Assembly: GCA_016714645.1 (NCBI GenBank)
Contig: JADKCI010000005.1
Location: 62,001-126,000 of the forward strand
DNA length: 64,000 nucleotides
Reading direction: 5' to 3'
Source: Chromatiaceae bacterium
GTDB lineage: Bacteria > Pseudomonadota > Gammaproteobacteria > Chromatiales > Chromatiaceae
Shown: piece by piece, positions 17,835 through 27,245 of the stretch
Layout: the number at the start of each line of letters is the position of its first letter
Numbering within the stretch: position 1 is the first letter of the stretch
Program-made: the position numbers and the translations under genes
Notes under the pieces: generated by a model
What the model saw: only the letters and a program-made list of their open reading frames with translations
What the model was told of the DNA's origin: nothing
Databases searched by the model: none

Positions 17835-18572
17835 ATGGCGTTACTGGAAGTCAGAAACCTGGTCAAGGAGTTCGAGGGCAAGCCGGTCCTGAACGGTGTC
17901 GATCTGAATCTTGAGGAGGGGCAAGTCAAGGTCATCATGGGGCCATCCGGCTGTGGCAAATCAACCCTGCTGAGATGTATCAACCGCTTGACCGACCCCA
18001 CCTCGGGACAGGTGTTCTTTCGCGGCGAGGAGGTCACCCGTCCTGAAACGGATGTGCGCGCCTTGCGTCAGCGCATTGGTTTCGTCTTCCAGAACTTTGC
18101 CCTCTACCGTCATCTCAGTGCCCTGGACAACATCAAGCTGGGCCTGCGAAAACTCCGGGGTCTGCCCGACAGCGAGGCCACCGCCCGAGCCAGGCATGAA
18201 CTGCGCCGCATGAATATGGAGGACCACGAGCGGAAGTTTCCGGCCCAACTCTCTGGCGGACAAAAACAGCGAGTGGCGATCGCCCGGGCCCTGGCCATGG
18301 ACCCGGCGGTGCTCTTCTTTGACGAACCGACCTCGGCCCTGGATCCACGCATGGCACGGGAGGTCGTGGCCCTGATCAACCAGCTTTATCTGGATAATGT
18401 GACCATGCTCTGCGTCACCCATGATGTCTTTTTGGCCCGCCACGTATCCGATCGGGTGATGTTCCTGGACCATGGCCGAGTGCGGGCGGAGGGTGATGCC
18501 GATCACTTGCTGGAGGACCATGACGACCCGCATATTCGAGCCTTCTTTGGCCGCGGGACCGAAAAGCCATGA
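17835..18572 (+). CDS. Amino-acid ABC transporter ATP-binding protein (GlnQ/HisP type)
   Basis: A 245-residue ABC ATPase. Walker A is GPSGCGKST, the Q-loop is GFVFQNFALYRHLS, the signature is LSGGQKQRVAIARALAM, Walker B is VLFFDEPTSALDP, and the H-loop is CVTHDV. Length and the absence of a C-terminal extension match the polar amino-acid class. It lies between two permease genes, overlapping the second by four bases (ATGA). It presumably energises both those permeases and could also serve the permease domain of the upstream fusion protein, which has no ATPase of its own; that second role is inference. Confidence 0.94.
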   Translation: MALLEVRNLVKEFEGKPVLNGVDLNLEEGQVKVIMGPSGCGKSTLLRCINRLTDPTSGQVFFRGEEVTRPETDVRALRQRIGFVFQNFALYRHLSALDNIKLGLRKLRGLPDSEATARARHELRRMNMEDHERKFPAQLSGGQKQRVAIARALAMDPAVLFFDEPTSALDPRMAREVVALINQLYLDNVTMLCVTHDVFLARHVSDRVMFLDHGRVRAEGDADHLLEDHDDPHIRAFFGRGTEKP

Positions 18573-19237
18573 CCGCCTGGCTGGCCTTCCTGCGGGAGGT
18601 CCTGGAGTACGGACCCCAGATTCTCGTGGGGCTCGGCAACACCCTGTTGCTGGCGTTAATCATCACCTTTAACGGACTGGTTGGGGGTGTCCTGGTTTTC
18701 TATATGACCTTGAGCCCTAAATCGATCACGCATCGCCTGACCGATGGTTATATCTCCTTCTTCATCGGGACACCCCTGATTGTGCTCCTGTTCCTGATGT
18801 ATTACGGCCTGCCGCAATGGGGGTTGCACCTGTCGCCCCTGGCCGTCGCGGTCATCGGCTTCACCCTGAATGTGGCCGCCTACAACGCCCGCTACCTCAG
18901 GACCGCCTATAACGGCCTCAATCAGGATGAATTGGAGGCCGCCCGCGCCCAAGGGTTATCGGGCCTGCAGGTTTTCAGGCACATCACCCTGCCCCAGGTC
19001 CTCCGCCTGTCGGTGCCGGCCCTGACTAACCAGGCCATCCTGAATCTGAAAGACAGTTCCGTGGCCTTCCTGATCCAATACACCGAATTCTTTGCCGAGG
19101 TCCAAGAGTTGGCCACCCGGAACTTTCAATACTTCAAGGCCTATCTCATGGCCGGAATGGTTTACCTGGTATTGGTTTCGATTATCGTCCTTGCGGCTCG
19201 CCGTCTGGAGAAGACGCTCCTGCGTCCCATGCTCTGA
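18569..19237 (+). CDS. Amino-acid ABC transporter permease (HisM/GlnP family), second
   Basis: A 222-residue permease with ILVGLGNTLLLALIITFNGL, FIGTPLIVLLFLMYYGLPQ and the EAA loop NQDELEAARAQGLSG. It overlaps the ATPase gene (ATGA) and closes the operon. Together with the permease at 17173 it probably forms the heterodimeric channel of the importer. No clear terminator was seen in the 74 bases before the convergent channel gene. Confidence 0.9.
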   Translation: MTAWLAFLREVLEYGPQILVGLGNTLLLALIITFNGLVGGVLVFYMTLSPKSITHRLTDGYISFFIGTPLIVLLFLMYYGLPQWGLHLSPLAVAVIGFTLNVAAYNARYLRTAYNGLNQDELEAARAQGLSGLQVFRHITLPQVLRLSVPALTNQAILNLKDSSVAFLIQYTEFFAEVQELATRNFQYFKAYLMAGMVYLVLVSIIVLAARRLEKTLLRPML

Positions 19238-19311
19238 GTCACGGCTCGGATCTAAGCTTCGCGATCCTTTGAGGCAGCCCACCCGGGCCCTTGGGAAATC
19301 GCCCCCTTGGG

Positions 19312-20799
19312 TTACAAGACGACCCCTTTGAGCAACAGAGCAGCGACCCGTCCCGTATGGGTGGCGGCCACCTCCTTAAGTACCTCTTGAAAGGCGGGAT
19401 ATTCCCGCCGGATTTGGTTGTAGGCCTTCCTCGGCAGGACCAAGACCTCGCAATAGGTCAAGGCCAGGACGGAGGCCGTGCGCTTTTCGCCAAGGAGCAG
19501 GGAGAGATTCCCGAAATAATCGCCATCCTCCAGGATGCCGTAATGCTCTCTGCCATCCTCGGACAGGATGGCCGCCTTGCCGTGGCTGAGGAAAAAGATC
19601 TCGCGACCCGCCTCGCCCGCCGTCGCGATCTTGACGCCGGGGGCATAGGTATAGGCCCGGAGCGCCAGGAGGAGGGCGTTACGCAGGGGCGGCGCGCAAT
19701 AGCTGAAGAGGGGCACGGTGGCCAACAGGTCCTGGGTCAGATGCACCAGGAGTTCGAGCCGGAAGGGAGGTGGCAATTCCTCCAGATAGGAGGCCTGCCG
19801 CAAACCTCGATGATGGGCCCAGAGATAGTCGTAATAATCGCGGACCTGCTCAATCAGCCGTGCCGAGATCCCCCGTTCATGCAGATAGTTGCCGATGGAC
19901 TCGACGCGTTGGAAATACCGCGTCCGCTCGGCGTCTAGGTTGCGGACCAGGCTGGCGATGTTGCCGATGATGAAGGCGTACATAAAGGCCCCGAGCAGCA
20001 TGACGCCGGTGGCAAAGAGGTATTCAAAATCGTTGGCTGGCAGGATATCGCCATAGCCCACGGTGGCGACGGTCGTAACGACCCAGTAGAGGGAGCGGAT
20101 ATACTGGGTGGCCAGCTCCGCCGTGGCGATGCCCTCGGCCGTCACCCAGGAATTTTCCGGAAAGTCAGCCAGGTAGGGTGCGAGGAACCAGACGCAGGCA
20201 ATCCAGTGGATCAGGATGAGGAAGACGATTATCAAGAGCGTCAAACGCAGGTAACCGGCCTTGCTCCAGGCTCGGCGATCCCAGCGCCTGAAGATGACAA
20301 AAAGCTTGATCAGGCGCAGGAGACGCAACTGACGAAGCACCAGGACCAGGGGCAGGCCGGCGATGGCCAAATGCTCCTGGCCGAGAAGGAGGGCGTCCAG
20401 CGGCAAGGTGGCGATGAGATCCAGGGCAAAATGGCCCCGCAGATAGTGCCGGGCGGTCTGGCTCACCTCCATGATCTTCTCACCGGGGCGCCGATAGGAG
20501 GTGAAGAAGTTAAACAGGATGTCCAACCAGAAGAAAAAATCGATTCCATAAACCAACTGGCTTCCGAACGGCAAGACCTGGTGATGGAAGGCGAGTTGAA
20601 AGGGGACGATGACACAGGTGGCCATGATCAGCAGGACCATGCAGGCATCCCAGACCTGGCGGAAGGTCGAATTTTCGTCGATGACAGGCATGGCAGCGGC
20701 AAGATGCTGGGGTGAAGGCGGGAGGAGACCTCGAAAATCCAAGGTGGCCGGAGATGCCATCCCCGCCGGGGTCGGGGGACAGGCGATCTTACCCGGCAT
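19312..20799 (-). CDS. Voltage/cyclic-nucleotide-gated-type potassium channel
   Basis: About 495 residues: six predicted membrane segments, the potassium selectivity filter TVATVGYGD with its preceding pore helix (RSLYWVVTT), a C-linker and a C-terminal cyclic-nucleotide-binding-like domain (GREIFFLSHGKAAILSEDG, EDGDYFGNLSLL). The charged fourth segment VLRQLRLLRLIKLFVIFRRW resembles a voltage sensor. Whether the ligand domain still binds cAMP/cGMP cannot be told, since the usual Arg of the phosphate-binding cassette is replaced in GEKRTASVLAL, which does keep an RTAS-type motif. Start choice is uncertain: ATGs at 20799, 20760 and 20691 are all possible; the residues before the first are Pro/Arg-rich and unlikely to be protein. 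Confidence 0.82.
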   Translation of the reverse strand: MPGKIACPPTPAGMASPATLDFRGLLPPSPQHLAAAMPVIDENSTFRQVWDACMVLLIMATCVIVPFQLAFHHQVLPFGSQLVYGIDFFFWLDILFNFFTSYRRPGEKIMEVSQTARHYLRGHFALDLIATLPLDALLLGQEHLAIAGLPLVLVLRQLRLLRLIKLFVIFRRWDRRAWSKAGYLRLTLLIIVFLILIHWIACVWFLAPYLADFPENSWVTAEGIATAELATQYIRSLYWVVTTVATVGYGDILPANDFEYLFATGVMLLGAFMYAFIIGNIASLVRNLDAERTRYFQRVESIGNYLHERGISARLIEQVRDYYDYLWAHHRGLRQASYLEELPPPFRLELLVHLTQDLLATVPLFSYCAPPLRNALLLALRAYTYAPGVKIATAGEAGREIFFLSHGKAAILSEDGREHYGILEDGDYFGNLSLLLGEKRTASVLALTYCEVLVLPRKAYNQIRREYPAFQEVLKEVAATHTGRVAALLLKGVVL

Positions 20800-21149
20800 C
20801 CTAACCTGATCGACTGTGGCTTGTGAAACCCTGCACCCATGACCGCGACCTGGCCCTGTTCGACCTCGGCAACGGGGAGATTCCGAGCTGGAAGGCGGCA
20901 TAGGCAGCGGCCTCTCACGGTTAGCCAGCGCTGCTCGCGCCCTCAACAGCCCACCCGCCCAAGTGCCACCCGGGCGGGTCGCAGGTTCATCAAAAAGCTA
21001 TCTCGAAGTGCGGCTTAGTGCCCCCGCGTGGTAGAATTAACCAGTTTAATTCGATGGGCTCAAGACGCGTCCCAGGGGGCCTGGACAGGCCTGTCTACCA
21101 TCGCCTTTAGTTCCTGTTTGCCATTACCTCTAGTAGGTTAGCGATTCTT
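20800..21149. other. Intergenic region between channel gene and gyrA
   Basis: About 350 bases with no convincing gene. Short frames on both strands run through it but have no recognisable protein or ribosome site. It is less GC-rich near 21030-21060 (AATTAACCAGTTTAATTC, an AT-rich imperfect inverted repeat), which with a TAGAAT at about 21031 may mark the gyrA promoter. I see no RNA gene here. Confidence 0.4.
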
Positions 21150-23750
21150 ATGCCGGAGTTTGCCAAAGAAGTTCTCTTCGTCAATCTGGAAGACGAAATG
21201 CGTCGGTCCTATCTGGATTACGCCATGAGCGTGATCGTGGGCCGTGCCTTACCGGACGTGCGCGACGGGCTCAAACCCGTTCATCGGCGCGTCCTCTTTG
21301 CCATGAGTGAGCTAGGGAACGACTGGAACAAGCCCTACAAGAAGTCGGCGCGCGTGGTGGGCGACGTCATCGGTAAGTACCACCCCCATGGCGACACGGC
21401 GGTCTATGACACCATTGTGCGCATGGCGCAGCCTTTTTCTATGCGCTACATGCTGGTGGACGGGCAGGGTAACTTCGGTTCCGTGGACGGCGACGCCCCG
21501 GCAGCCATGCGTTACACCGAGGTGCGCATGTCGCGCATCGCCCATAGTTTGCTGGAGGACCTGGACAAGGAAACCGTCGAATTCTCGCCTAATTACGATG
21601 AGTCGGAGCACGAGCCCAAGGTCCTGCCGGCGCGCTTTCCCAATCTGTTGGTCAACGGTTCCTCCGGTATTGCGGTGGGCATGGCGACCAACATCCCCCC
21701 CCATAACCTGCGCGAGGTGATCGAGGCCTGTCTGGCGGTGATCGAGCGGCCGGAGATCGGGATCGAGGAACTCATGGAACTGGTCCCGGGGCCGGACTTT
21801 CCGACCGCCGCCATCATCAATGGCGTGCGGGGTATCCGCGAGGCCTATCGGACCGGGCGGGGGCGGGTCGTGATGCGGGCGCGCACCCATGTGGAGACGG
21901 AGAAGCGCAGCGGCCGCGAGGCCATTATCGTCTCCGAGCTGCCCTACCAGGTAAACAAGGCGCGGCTGCTGGAGCGGATGGCGGAGTTGGTCAAGGAGAA
22001 GAAGATCGAGGGCATCGCCGAACTCCGGGACGAGTCGGACAAGGACGGCATGCGCATGGTCATCGAGGTCAAGCGCGACCACTACCCGGACGTGGTGCTC
22101 AATAACCTCTTCCAGCATACCAATATGCAGTCGGTGTTCGGCATCAACATGGTAGCCCTGGTAGACGGCCAGCCGCGCCTGCTCAACCTCAAGCAATTGC
22201 TGGAATATTTCCTGCGTCACCGCCGGGATGTGGTGACGCGGCGGGCCATTTTCGAGCTGCGCAAGGCCCGGGGCCGGGCCCACATTCTGGAAGGCCTGAC
22301 GGTGGCCCTGGCCAATATCGACGAGGTCATCGACCTCATCAAGCGTTCCGCCAGCCCTGGGGAAGCCAAAGCGGGGCTCATGGAGCGCCTCTGGCGGCCG
22401 GGGGCCGTCTCGGGCATGCTGGCGCGGGCCGGTGCCAGCCAGACCCGCCCCGACGACCTGGATGCGGGGCTGGGCCTGGGCGCGGAGGGTTACCGACTGG
22501 GCGAGGCCCAGGCCCAGGCCATCCTCGACCTGCGCCTGCATCGCCTGACGGGCCTGGAGCAGGATAAAATCATCAAGGAATACGAGGAGATCCTGGCGGC
22601 CATCGCCGATCTACTCGCCATCCTCTCCTGCCCGGACAGTCTCATGGCGGTGATTCGCGACGAACTGGTGCTGATCCGCGACCAGTATGCCGACGCCCGC
22701 CGCACCGAGATCCAGACGGATCACAGCGACCTGACCCTGGAGGACATGATCACCCCGGAGGAGATGGTGGTGACCCTGTCTCACGCGGGCTACGCCAAGG
22801 CCCAGCCTCTAAGCCAGTATCAGGCCCAGAAGCGCGGCGGCAAGGGGCGTTCGGCGACGGCGACCAAGGACGAGGACTTTATCGACAAGCTGTTCGTCGC
22901 CAATGCCCTCGACACCGTCCTCTGCTTCTCCAGCCTGGGTAAGGTCTATTGGATCAAGGTCTATGAGTTGCCGCAGGCGGGGAGGGCCGCCCGGGGCCGG
23001 CCCATGGTCAATCTCCTGCCCTTGGGCGAGGGCGAGCGCATCAACGCCTTCCTACCGGTGCGGGAGTATGATGAGGGCCACTTCGTCTTCATGGCCACCA
23101 CCGCGGGCACGGTTAAGAAGACGCCCCTGCTGGAATTTTCGCGGCCCCTGTCGCGGGGTATCATCGCCCTGGACCTGCACGGGGATGAGCGGCTGGTTGA
23201 TGTGGCCATTACCGACGGCGAGCGGGAGATCCTGCTCTTCAGCTCCGCGGGTAAGGCGGTGCGCTTCCGGGAGACCGAGGTCCGTTCCATGGGGCGCGGT
23301 GCCCATGGCGTCCGCGGCATCCTGCTGGACCCAGGCCAGCGGGTTATCGCCATGCTGGTGGTCGATCCGGCCTGCACCGTGCTCGGGGTGACCGAGAATG
23401 GCTATGGCAAGCGTACCCCGGTGGAGGATTTCCCGACCAAGGGGCGCGGCACCAAGGGCGTCATCGCTATCGGCACCTCCGCGCGCAACGGGCCCCAGGT
23501 GGGTGCCGTGCTGGTGCTTCCCGAGGATGAGATCATGCTCATTACCGTGGGGGGCACCCTGGTGCGCACCACCGTGGCGCAGATCCCCACCGTTGGCCGC
23601 ACCGCCCAGGGCGTCAAGCTCATCCGCGTCGGCGAGGGCGAGCGCCTGGCGGGCGTGGAACGTATTCTTGCCCTGGAAAGTGGTGCCGAGGAAGCCGGAG
23701 AAGGTGGCGAAGGCGCGGACGGGGGCGCCGAAGGCGAGGAGTTGGCTTGA
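21150..23750 (+). CDS. gyrA: DNA gyrase subunit A
   Basis: An 866-residue GyrA, the breakage-reunion subunit of DNA gyrase. The active-site tyrosine sits in AAMRYTEVRMS. The quinolone-determining region reads HPHGDTAVYDTIVRMAQ, with Thr at the position equivalent to E. coli Ser83 and the conserved Asp87; Thr here is natural in many bacteria and cannot by itself be read as resistance. The C-terminal pinwheel has the GyrA box QKRGGKG and repeated blades, ending in a Gly/Glu-rich tail. The first residues MPEFAKEVLFVNLEDEMRRS support the start at 21150. Confidence 0.98.
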   Translation: MPEFAKEVLFVNLEDEMRRSYLDYAMSVIVGRALPDVRDGLKPVHRRVLFAMSELGNDWNKPYKKSARVVGDVIGKYHPHGDTAVYDTIVRMAQPFSMRYMLVDGQGNFGSVDGDAPAAMRYTEVRMSRIAHSLLEDLDKETVEFSPNYDESEHEPKVLPARFPNLLVNGSSGIAVGMATNIPPHNLREVIEACLAVIERPEIGIEELMELVPGPDFPTAAIINGVRGIREAYRTGRGRVVMRARTHVETEKRSGREAIIVSELPYQVNKARLLERMAELVKEKKIEGIAELRDESDKDGMRMVIEVKRDHYPDVVLNNLFQHTNMQSVFGINMVALVDGQPRLLNLKQLLEYFLRHRRDVVTRRAIFELRKARGRAHILEGLTVALANIDEVIDLIKRSASPGEAKAGLMERLWRPGAVSGMLARAGASQTRPDDLDAGLGLGAEGYRLGEAQAQAILDLRLHRLTGLEQDKIIKEYEEILAAIADLLAILSCPDSLMAVIRDELVLIRDQYADARRTEIQTDHSDLTLEDMITPEEMVVTLSHAGYAKAQPLSQYQAQKRGGKGRSATATKDEDFIDKLFVANALDTVLCFSSLGKVYWIKVYELPQAGRAARGRPMVNLLPLGEGERINAFLPVREYDEGHFVFMATTAGTVKKTPLLEFSRPLSRGIIALDLHGDERLVDVAITDGEREILLFSSAGKAVRFRETEVRSMGRGAHGVRGILLDPGQRVIAMLVVDPACTVLGVTENGYGKRTPVEDFPTKGRGTKGVIAIGTSARNGPQVGAVLVLPEDEIMLITVGGTLVRTTVAQIPTVGRTAQGVKLIRVGEGERLAGVERILALESGAEEAGEGGEGADGGAEGEELA

Positions 23751-23819
23751 GGGGGCTGCGCCCGCGGGGCAATTCATTTAACAACTTTATGATATTCCTA
23801 TTGATACGGAGTTACGACC

Positions 23820-24902
23820 ATGGCAAGACCCTATAACTTCAGCGCTGGTCCGGCCATGCTGCCGGACTCCGTCCTTACCCAGGCCAGGGATGAGATGCTG
23901 GACTGGCATGGCAGCGGCATGTGCGTGGCGGAGATGAGTCATCGCGGCAAGGAATATATGTCCATTGCCGCGGCGGCGGAGGCGGACCTGCGCGCCTTGC
24001 TGGCGATCCCCGATAACTACAAGGTCCTGTTCCTGCAAGGTGGCGCCTCGAGTCAGTTTGCCATGGTGCCGATGAACCTGCTGCGCCACGGTCAGGACGC
24101 CGCTTACATCAAGACCGGCTCCTGGTCCAAGAAGGCCATCCAGGAGGCCAAGCGTTATTGCACCGTGGCGGTTACGGAAGGGGGCATCGAGGGTCGCTTC
24201 ACCAGCGTGCCGGCCCAGGTTGACCTGCTCCTGGGCGATGACGCCTCCTATGTCCATTACACCCCCAACGAGACCATCGAAGGGGTCGAATTTCCCTACG
24301 TCCCGGAAACCGGCGACATCCCCCTGGTGGCGGACATGTCTTCCACCATCCTGTCCCGTCCCATCGAGGTCTCCCGCTTCGGCCTCATCTACGCCGGTGC
24401 CCAGAAAAACGTGGGGCCCGCGGGCCTGACCATCGTCATCGTCCGCGAGGACCTGATCGGCCAGCCCATGGAGGGCACGCCGACCATGTTCGACTACAAG
24501 ATCCACGCCGATAACGAGTCCATGTACAACACCCCGCCGACCTATGCCTGGTACCTGGCGGGCCTGGTGTTCCAATGGCTGCGGGAATTGGGCGGACTGG
24601 AGCAGATGGGGGCCATCAACGAGCGCAAGGCCAAGCTCCTCTATGGTGCCATTGATGCGTCGGGCTTCTATGCCAACCCGGTGCGTCCGGATTGCCGTTC
24701 CTGGATGAATGTCCCCTTCACCCTCGCCAATCCGGAGTTGGACGCCAGCTTCCTGGCCGAGGCCAAGGGCGCCGGACTCCTGACCCTCAAGGGCCATCGC
24801 TCCGTCGGGGGCATGCGGGCCAGCATCTATAACGCCATGCCCGAGGCGGGCGTCAAGGCCCTGGTCGATTTCATGGCCGAGTTCGAGCGTAAATACGGCT
24901 AA
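23820..24902 (+). CDS. serC: Phosphoserine aminotransferase SerC
   Basis: A 360-residue class-V PLP aminotransferase that converts 3-phosphohydroxypyruvate to phosphoserine (and can act in pyridoxine synthesis). It begins MARPYNFSAGPAMLP, contains LFLQGGASSQFAMVPMN and the PLP-lysine motif YAGAQKNVGPAG, and ends EFERKYG, all diagnostic. It lies between gyrA and serA; the product of SerA is its substrate, so the two adjacent genes, 17 bases apart, carry out consecutive steps of serine synthesis. Confidence 0.97.
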   Translation: MARPYNFSAGPAMLPDSVLTQARDEMLDWHGSGMCVAEMSHRGKEYMSIAAAAEADLRALLAIPDNYKVLFLQGGASSQFAMVPMNLLRHGQDAAYIKTGSWSKKAIQEAKRYCTVAVTEGGIEGRFTSVPAQVDLLLGDDASYVHYTPNETIEGVEFPYVPETGDIPLVADMSSTILSRPIEVSRFGLIYAGAQKNVGPAGLTIVIVREDLIGQPMEGTPTMFDYKIHADNESMYNTPPTYAWYLAGLVFQWLRELGGLEQMGAINERKAKLLYGAIDASGFYANPVRPDCRSWMNVPFTLANPELDASFLAEAKGAGLLTLKGHRSVGGMRASIYNAMPEAGVKALVDFMAEFERKYG

Positions 24903-24919
24903 AGGTTGCTAAAAGAATC

Positions 24920-26104
24920 ATGTACAAGATACTGACTCTCAATAATATCTCCGTTGCCGGCCTGGACCGGCTCCCCCGCGACAAGTACGAGGTGGCCTCG
25001 GAGATCGCCCATCCGGACGCCATTCTGGTGCGCTCCGCCAGCATGCACGAGATGGAGATCCCGGCCTCCCTGCGGGCCGTGGGCCGCGCCGGTGCGGGCG
25101 TCAACAACATCCCGGTGGCGCGCATGTCAGAGCGGGGGGTGCCCGTCTTCAACGCCCCCGGCGCCAATGCCAATGCCGTCAAGGAATTGGTGGTGGCGGG
25201 TATGCTGCTGGCGGCGCGCAATATCGCCCAGGGCTGGACCTTCGCCCGCGGACTGGAGGGCGACGACGCGGCCATCAACAAGGCGGTGGAGAGCGGCAAG
25301 AAGCACTTCGTCGGCTTCGAGTTGCCCGGCCGCACCCTGGGGGTGGTCGGTCTCGGCGCCATTGGCGTCCAGGTTGCCAATGTCGCGCGCGCCCTGGGCA
25401 TGAAGGTCGTCGGCTACGATCCCACCATTACCGTGCAGCGGGCCTGGCAACTGGCCGCCGATGTCCAGCAGGCCTTGAGTGTGGACGACCTGGTCGCCCG
25501 GTCCGATTTCATCAGCTTCCATGTGCCGCTCACCGACGAGACCCGCGGCATGATCAATGCCGAGCGCCTGCGCAATATCCGCAAGGGCGGGGTGCTGCTC
25601 AATTTCTCGCGCAACGGCATCATCGACGACAAGGCGGCGGTGGCGGCCCTGGATTCCGGCCATCTTTACGCCTATGTGTGCGATTTCCCCAGCAACCTCT
25701 TGAAGGATCATCCCCGCGTCGTGACCCTGCCCCACCTCGGGGCCTCGACCTTCGAGGCGGAGGAGAACTGCGCCATCATGGTCGCCGACCAGGTGCGCGG
25801 CTGGCTGGAGGCGGGCAACGTCACCAATGCGGTCAATTTCCCCGAGATCCTGCTGCCGCGCAACGGCGGCTTCCGCCTCGCGGTCGTCAACAGCAACGTG
25901 CCGAACATGGTCGGGCAAATTTCCACTGACCTGGCGGCGGCGGGCCTCAACATCCTCGACATGCTCAATCGCTCGCGGGGGGACATCGCCGTGACCCTCA
26001 TCGATGTCAATCAATGGGTGCCCAAGGAGACGGTGGCCCAGTTACGTACCATCCCCGGTGTGCTCTCGGTGCGCTGCCTGGGCTGCGAGAAGGAAGCGGC
26101 CTGA
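24920..26104 (+). CDS. serA: D-3-phosphoglycerate dehydrogenase SerA
   Basis: A 394-residue NAD-dependent D-2-hydroxyacid dehydrogenase, first step of serine synthesis. The Rossmann motif is LGVVGLGAIGVQVANVARAL; catalytic Arg, Glu and His fall in LLNFSRNGIID, the ADHLSNL-type segment YVCDFPSNLL, and LPHLGASTFEAEENCA. A C-terminal ACT-like domain (FRLAVVNSNVPNMVGQI through VLSVRCL) suggests serine feedback. This is the short, ACT-containing form rather than the long IBD-containing one. Confidence 0.95.
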   Translation: MYKILTLNNISVAGLDRLPRDKYEVASEIAHPDAILVRSASMHEMEIPASLRAVGRAGAGVNNIPVARMSERGVPVFNAPGANANAVKELVVAGMLLAARNIAQGWTFARGLEGDDAAINKAVESGKKHFVGFELPGRTLGVVGLGAIGVQVANVARALGMKVVGYDPTITVQRAWQLAADVQQALSVDDLVARSDFISFHVPLTDETRGMINAERLRNIRKGGVLLNFSRNGIIDDKAAVAALDSGHLYAYVCDFPSNLLKDHPRVVTLPHLGASTFEAEENCAIMVADQVRGWLEAGNVTNAVNFPEILLPRNGGFRLAVVNSNVPNMVGQISTDLAAAGLNILDMLNRSRGDIAVTLIDVNQWVPKETVAQLRTIPGVLSVRCLGCEKEAA

Positions 26105-26141
26105 TGTCTTGGCTTAAGCGCGGGCGGGGGAGGGTGGGGCC

Positions 26142-27223
26142 ATGACCTCCGAAGAACAGTTGGCGGATGTGCGTCAGCGTATTGACGCCATCGATGGGGA
26201 AATTCTGCGCCTCCTCAGCGCCCGCGCCGCCTGCGCCCATGAAGTGGCCGTCATCAAGCTTGAGGTCGGCGATAGCCACTTCTATCGTCCGGGCCGCGAG
26301 GCGGAGGTGCTGCGGCGGATCAAGACCCGCAACCCGGGGCCCCTGAGCGGGGAGGCCATGGCCCGTCTATTCCGCGAGATCATGTCCGCCTGCCTGGCCC
26401 TGGAGCAGCCCCTGGCGGTGGCCTTCCTGGGTCCGGCGGGGACCTTTACCCAGGCGGCGGCGGTCAAGCACTTCGGCCACGCCGCCAACACGGTGCCGGT
26501 GGGCAGCATTGGCGATGTCTTCCGGGAGGTCGAGGCCCGATCCTGCCACTATGGGGTGGTCCCGGTGGAGAATTCCACCGAAGGGGTCATCAACCACACC
26601 CTTGATACCTTCATACGCTCCCCCCTGAGTATCGCCGGCGAGGTCAGCCTGCGCATTCATCATCACCTCATGAGCCGGGAGCCGGACCTGGCGGCAATTC
26701 ATACGCTGTTTTCCCACCAGCAATCCCTGGCCCAATGCCGGGGCTGGCTGGATCGCCACCTGCCCCTGGCCGAGCGGATTGCCGTGGACAGCAACGCCGA
26801 GGCCGCGCGGCTGGCGGCCAACCATCCCGCCGCGGCGGCGGTGGCCGGGGAGGCCGCGGCGGACATCTACGACCTGGGCATCCTGGAGCACTGCATCGAG
26901 GACGAACCGGGCAACACGACCCGCTTCCTGGTGATCGGTACCGAGGATGCCCGCCCCAGTGGCGACGACAAGACCAGCCTGCTGCTCTCCTGCCACAACG
27001 AGGCCGGCTCCCTCTACGGCCTGCTCGAACCCCTGGCGGCTCATGGCATCAGCATGACCCGCATCGAACCCGGCCTTCCCGGCGGGGACTCTGGGACTAT
27101 GTCTTTTTTGTCGATATCGATGGCCACCGGGAAGACGCGACCGTCGCGCCGGCCCTGGAGACCCTGCGCCGGACCACCAGCCTGTTCCGGGTCCTGGGTT
27201 CCTATCCCAAGGCCGTGATCTAA
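26142..27223 (+). CDS. pheA: Chorismate mutase / prephenate dehydratase PheA, frameshifted near the 3' end
   Basis: The bifunctional P-protein making phenylpyruvate from chorismate: an N-terminal AroQ mutase helix domain (VRQRIDAIDGEILRLLSARA), then the dehydratase (VAFLGPAGTFTQAA, VPVENSTEGVINHTLD, DEPGNTTRFLVIG) and a C-terminal ACT domain (TSLLLSCHNEAGSLYGLLEP). In the ACT domain the frame goes wrong at GMSMTRIE-type sequence: a single extra base at the CCC run 27069-27071 restores RPSRRGLWDYVFFVDIDGH and the natural end at 27223. Without it the ORF ends at 27218 with unrelated residues. The affected part is the phenylalanine-binding region; the catalytic domains are intact. Sequence error is more likely than mutation. 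Confidence 0.92.
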
Positions 27224-27245
27224 TCGCTCCCGCCGAGGCCCAAAT

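Noticed and set aside
21395..21410. Quinolone-resistance change in gyrA (Thr at the Ser83 position)
   Set aside because: Thr is a normal residue at this position in many bacteria and Asp87 is unchanged.
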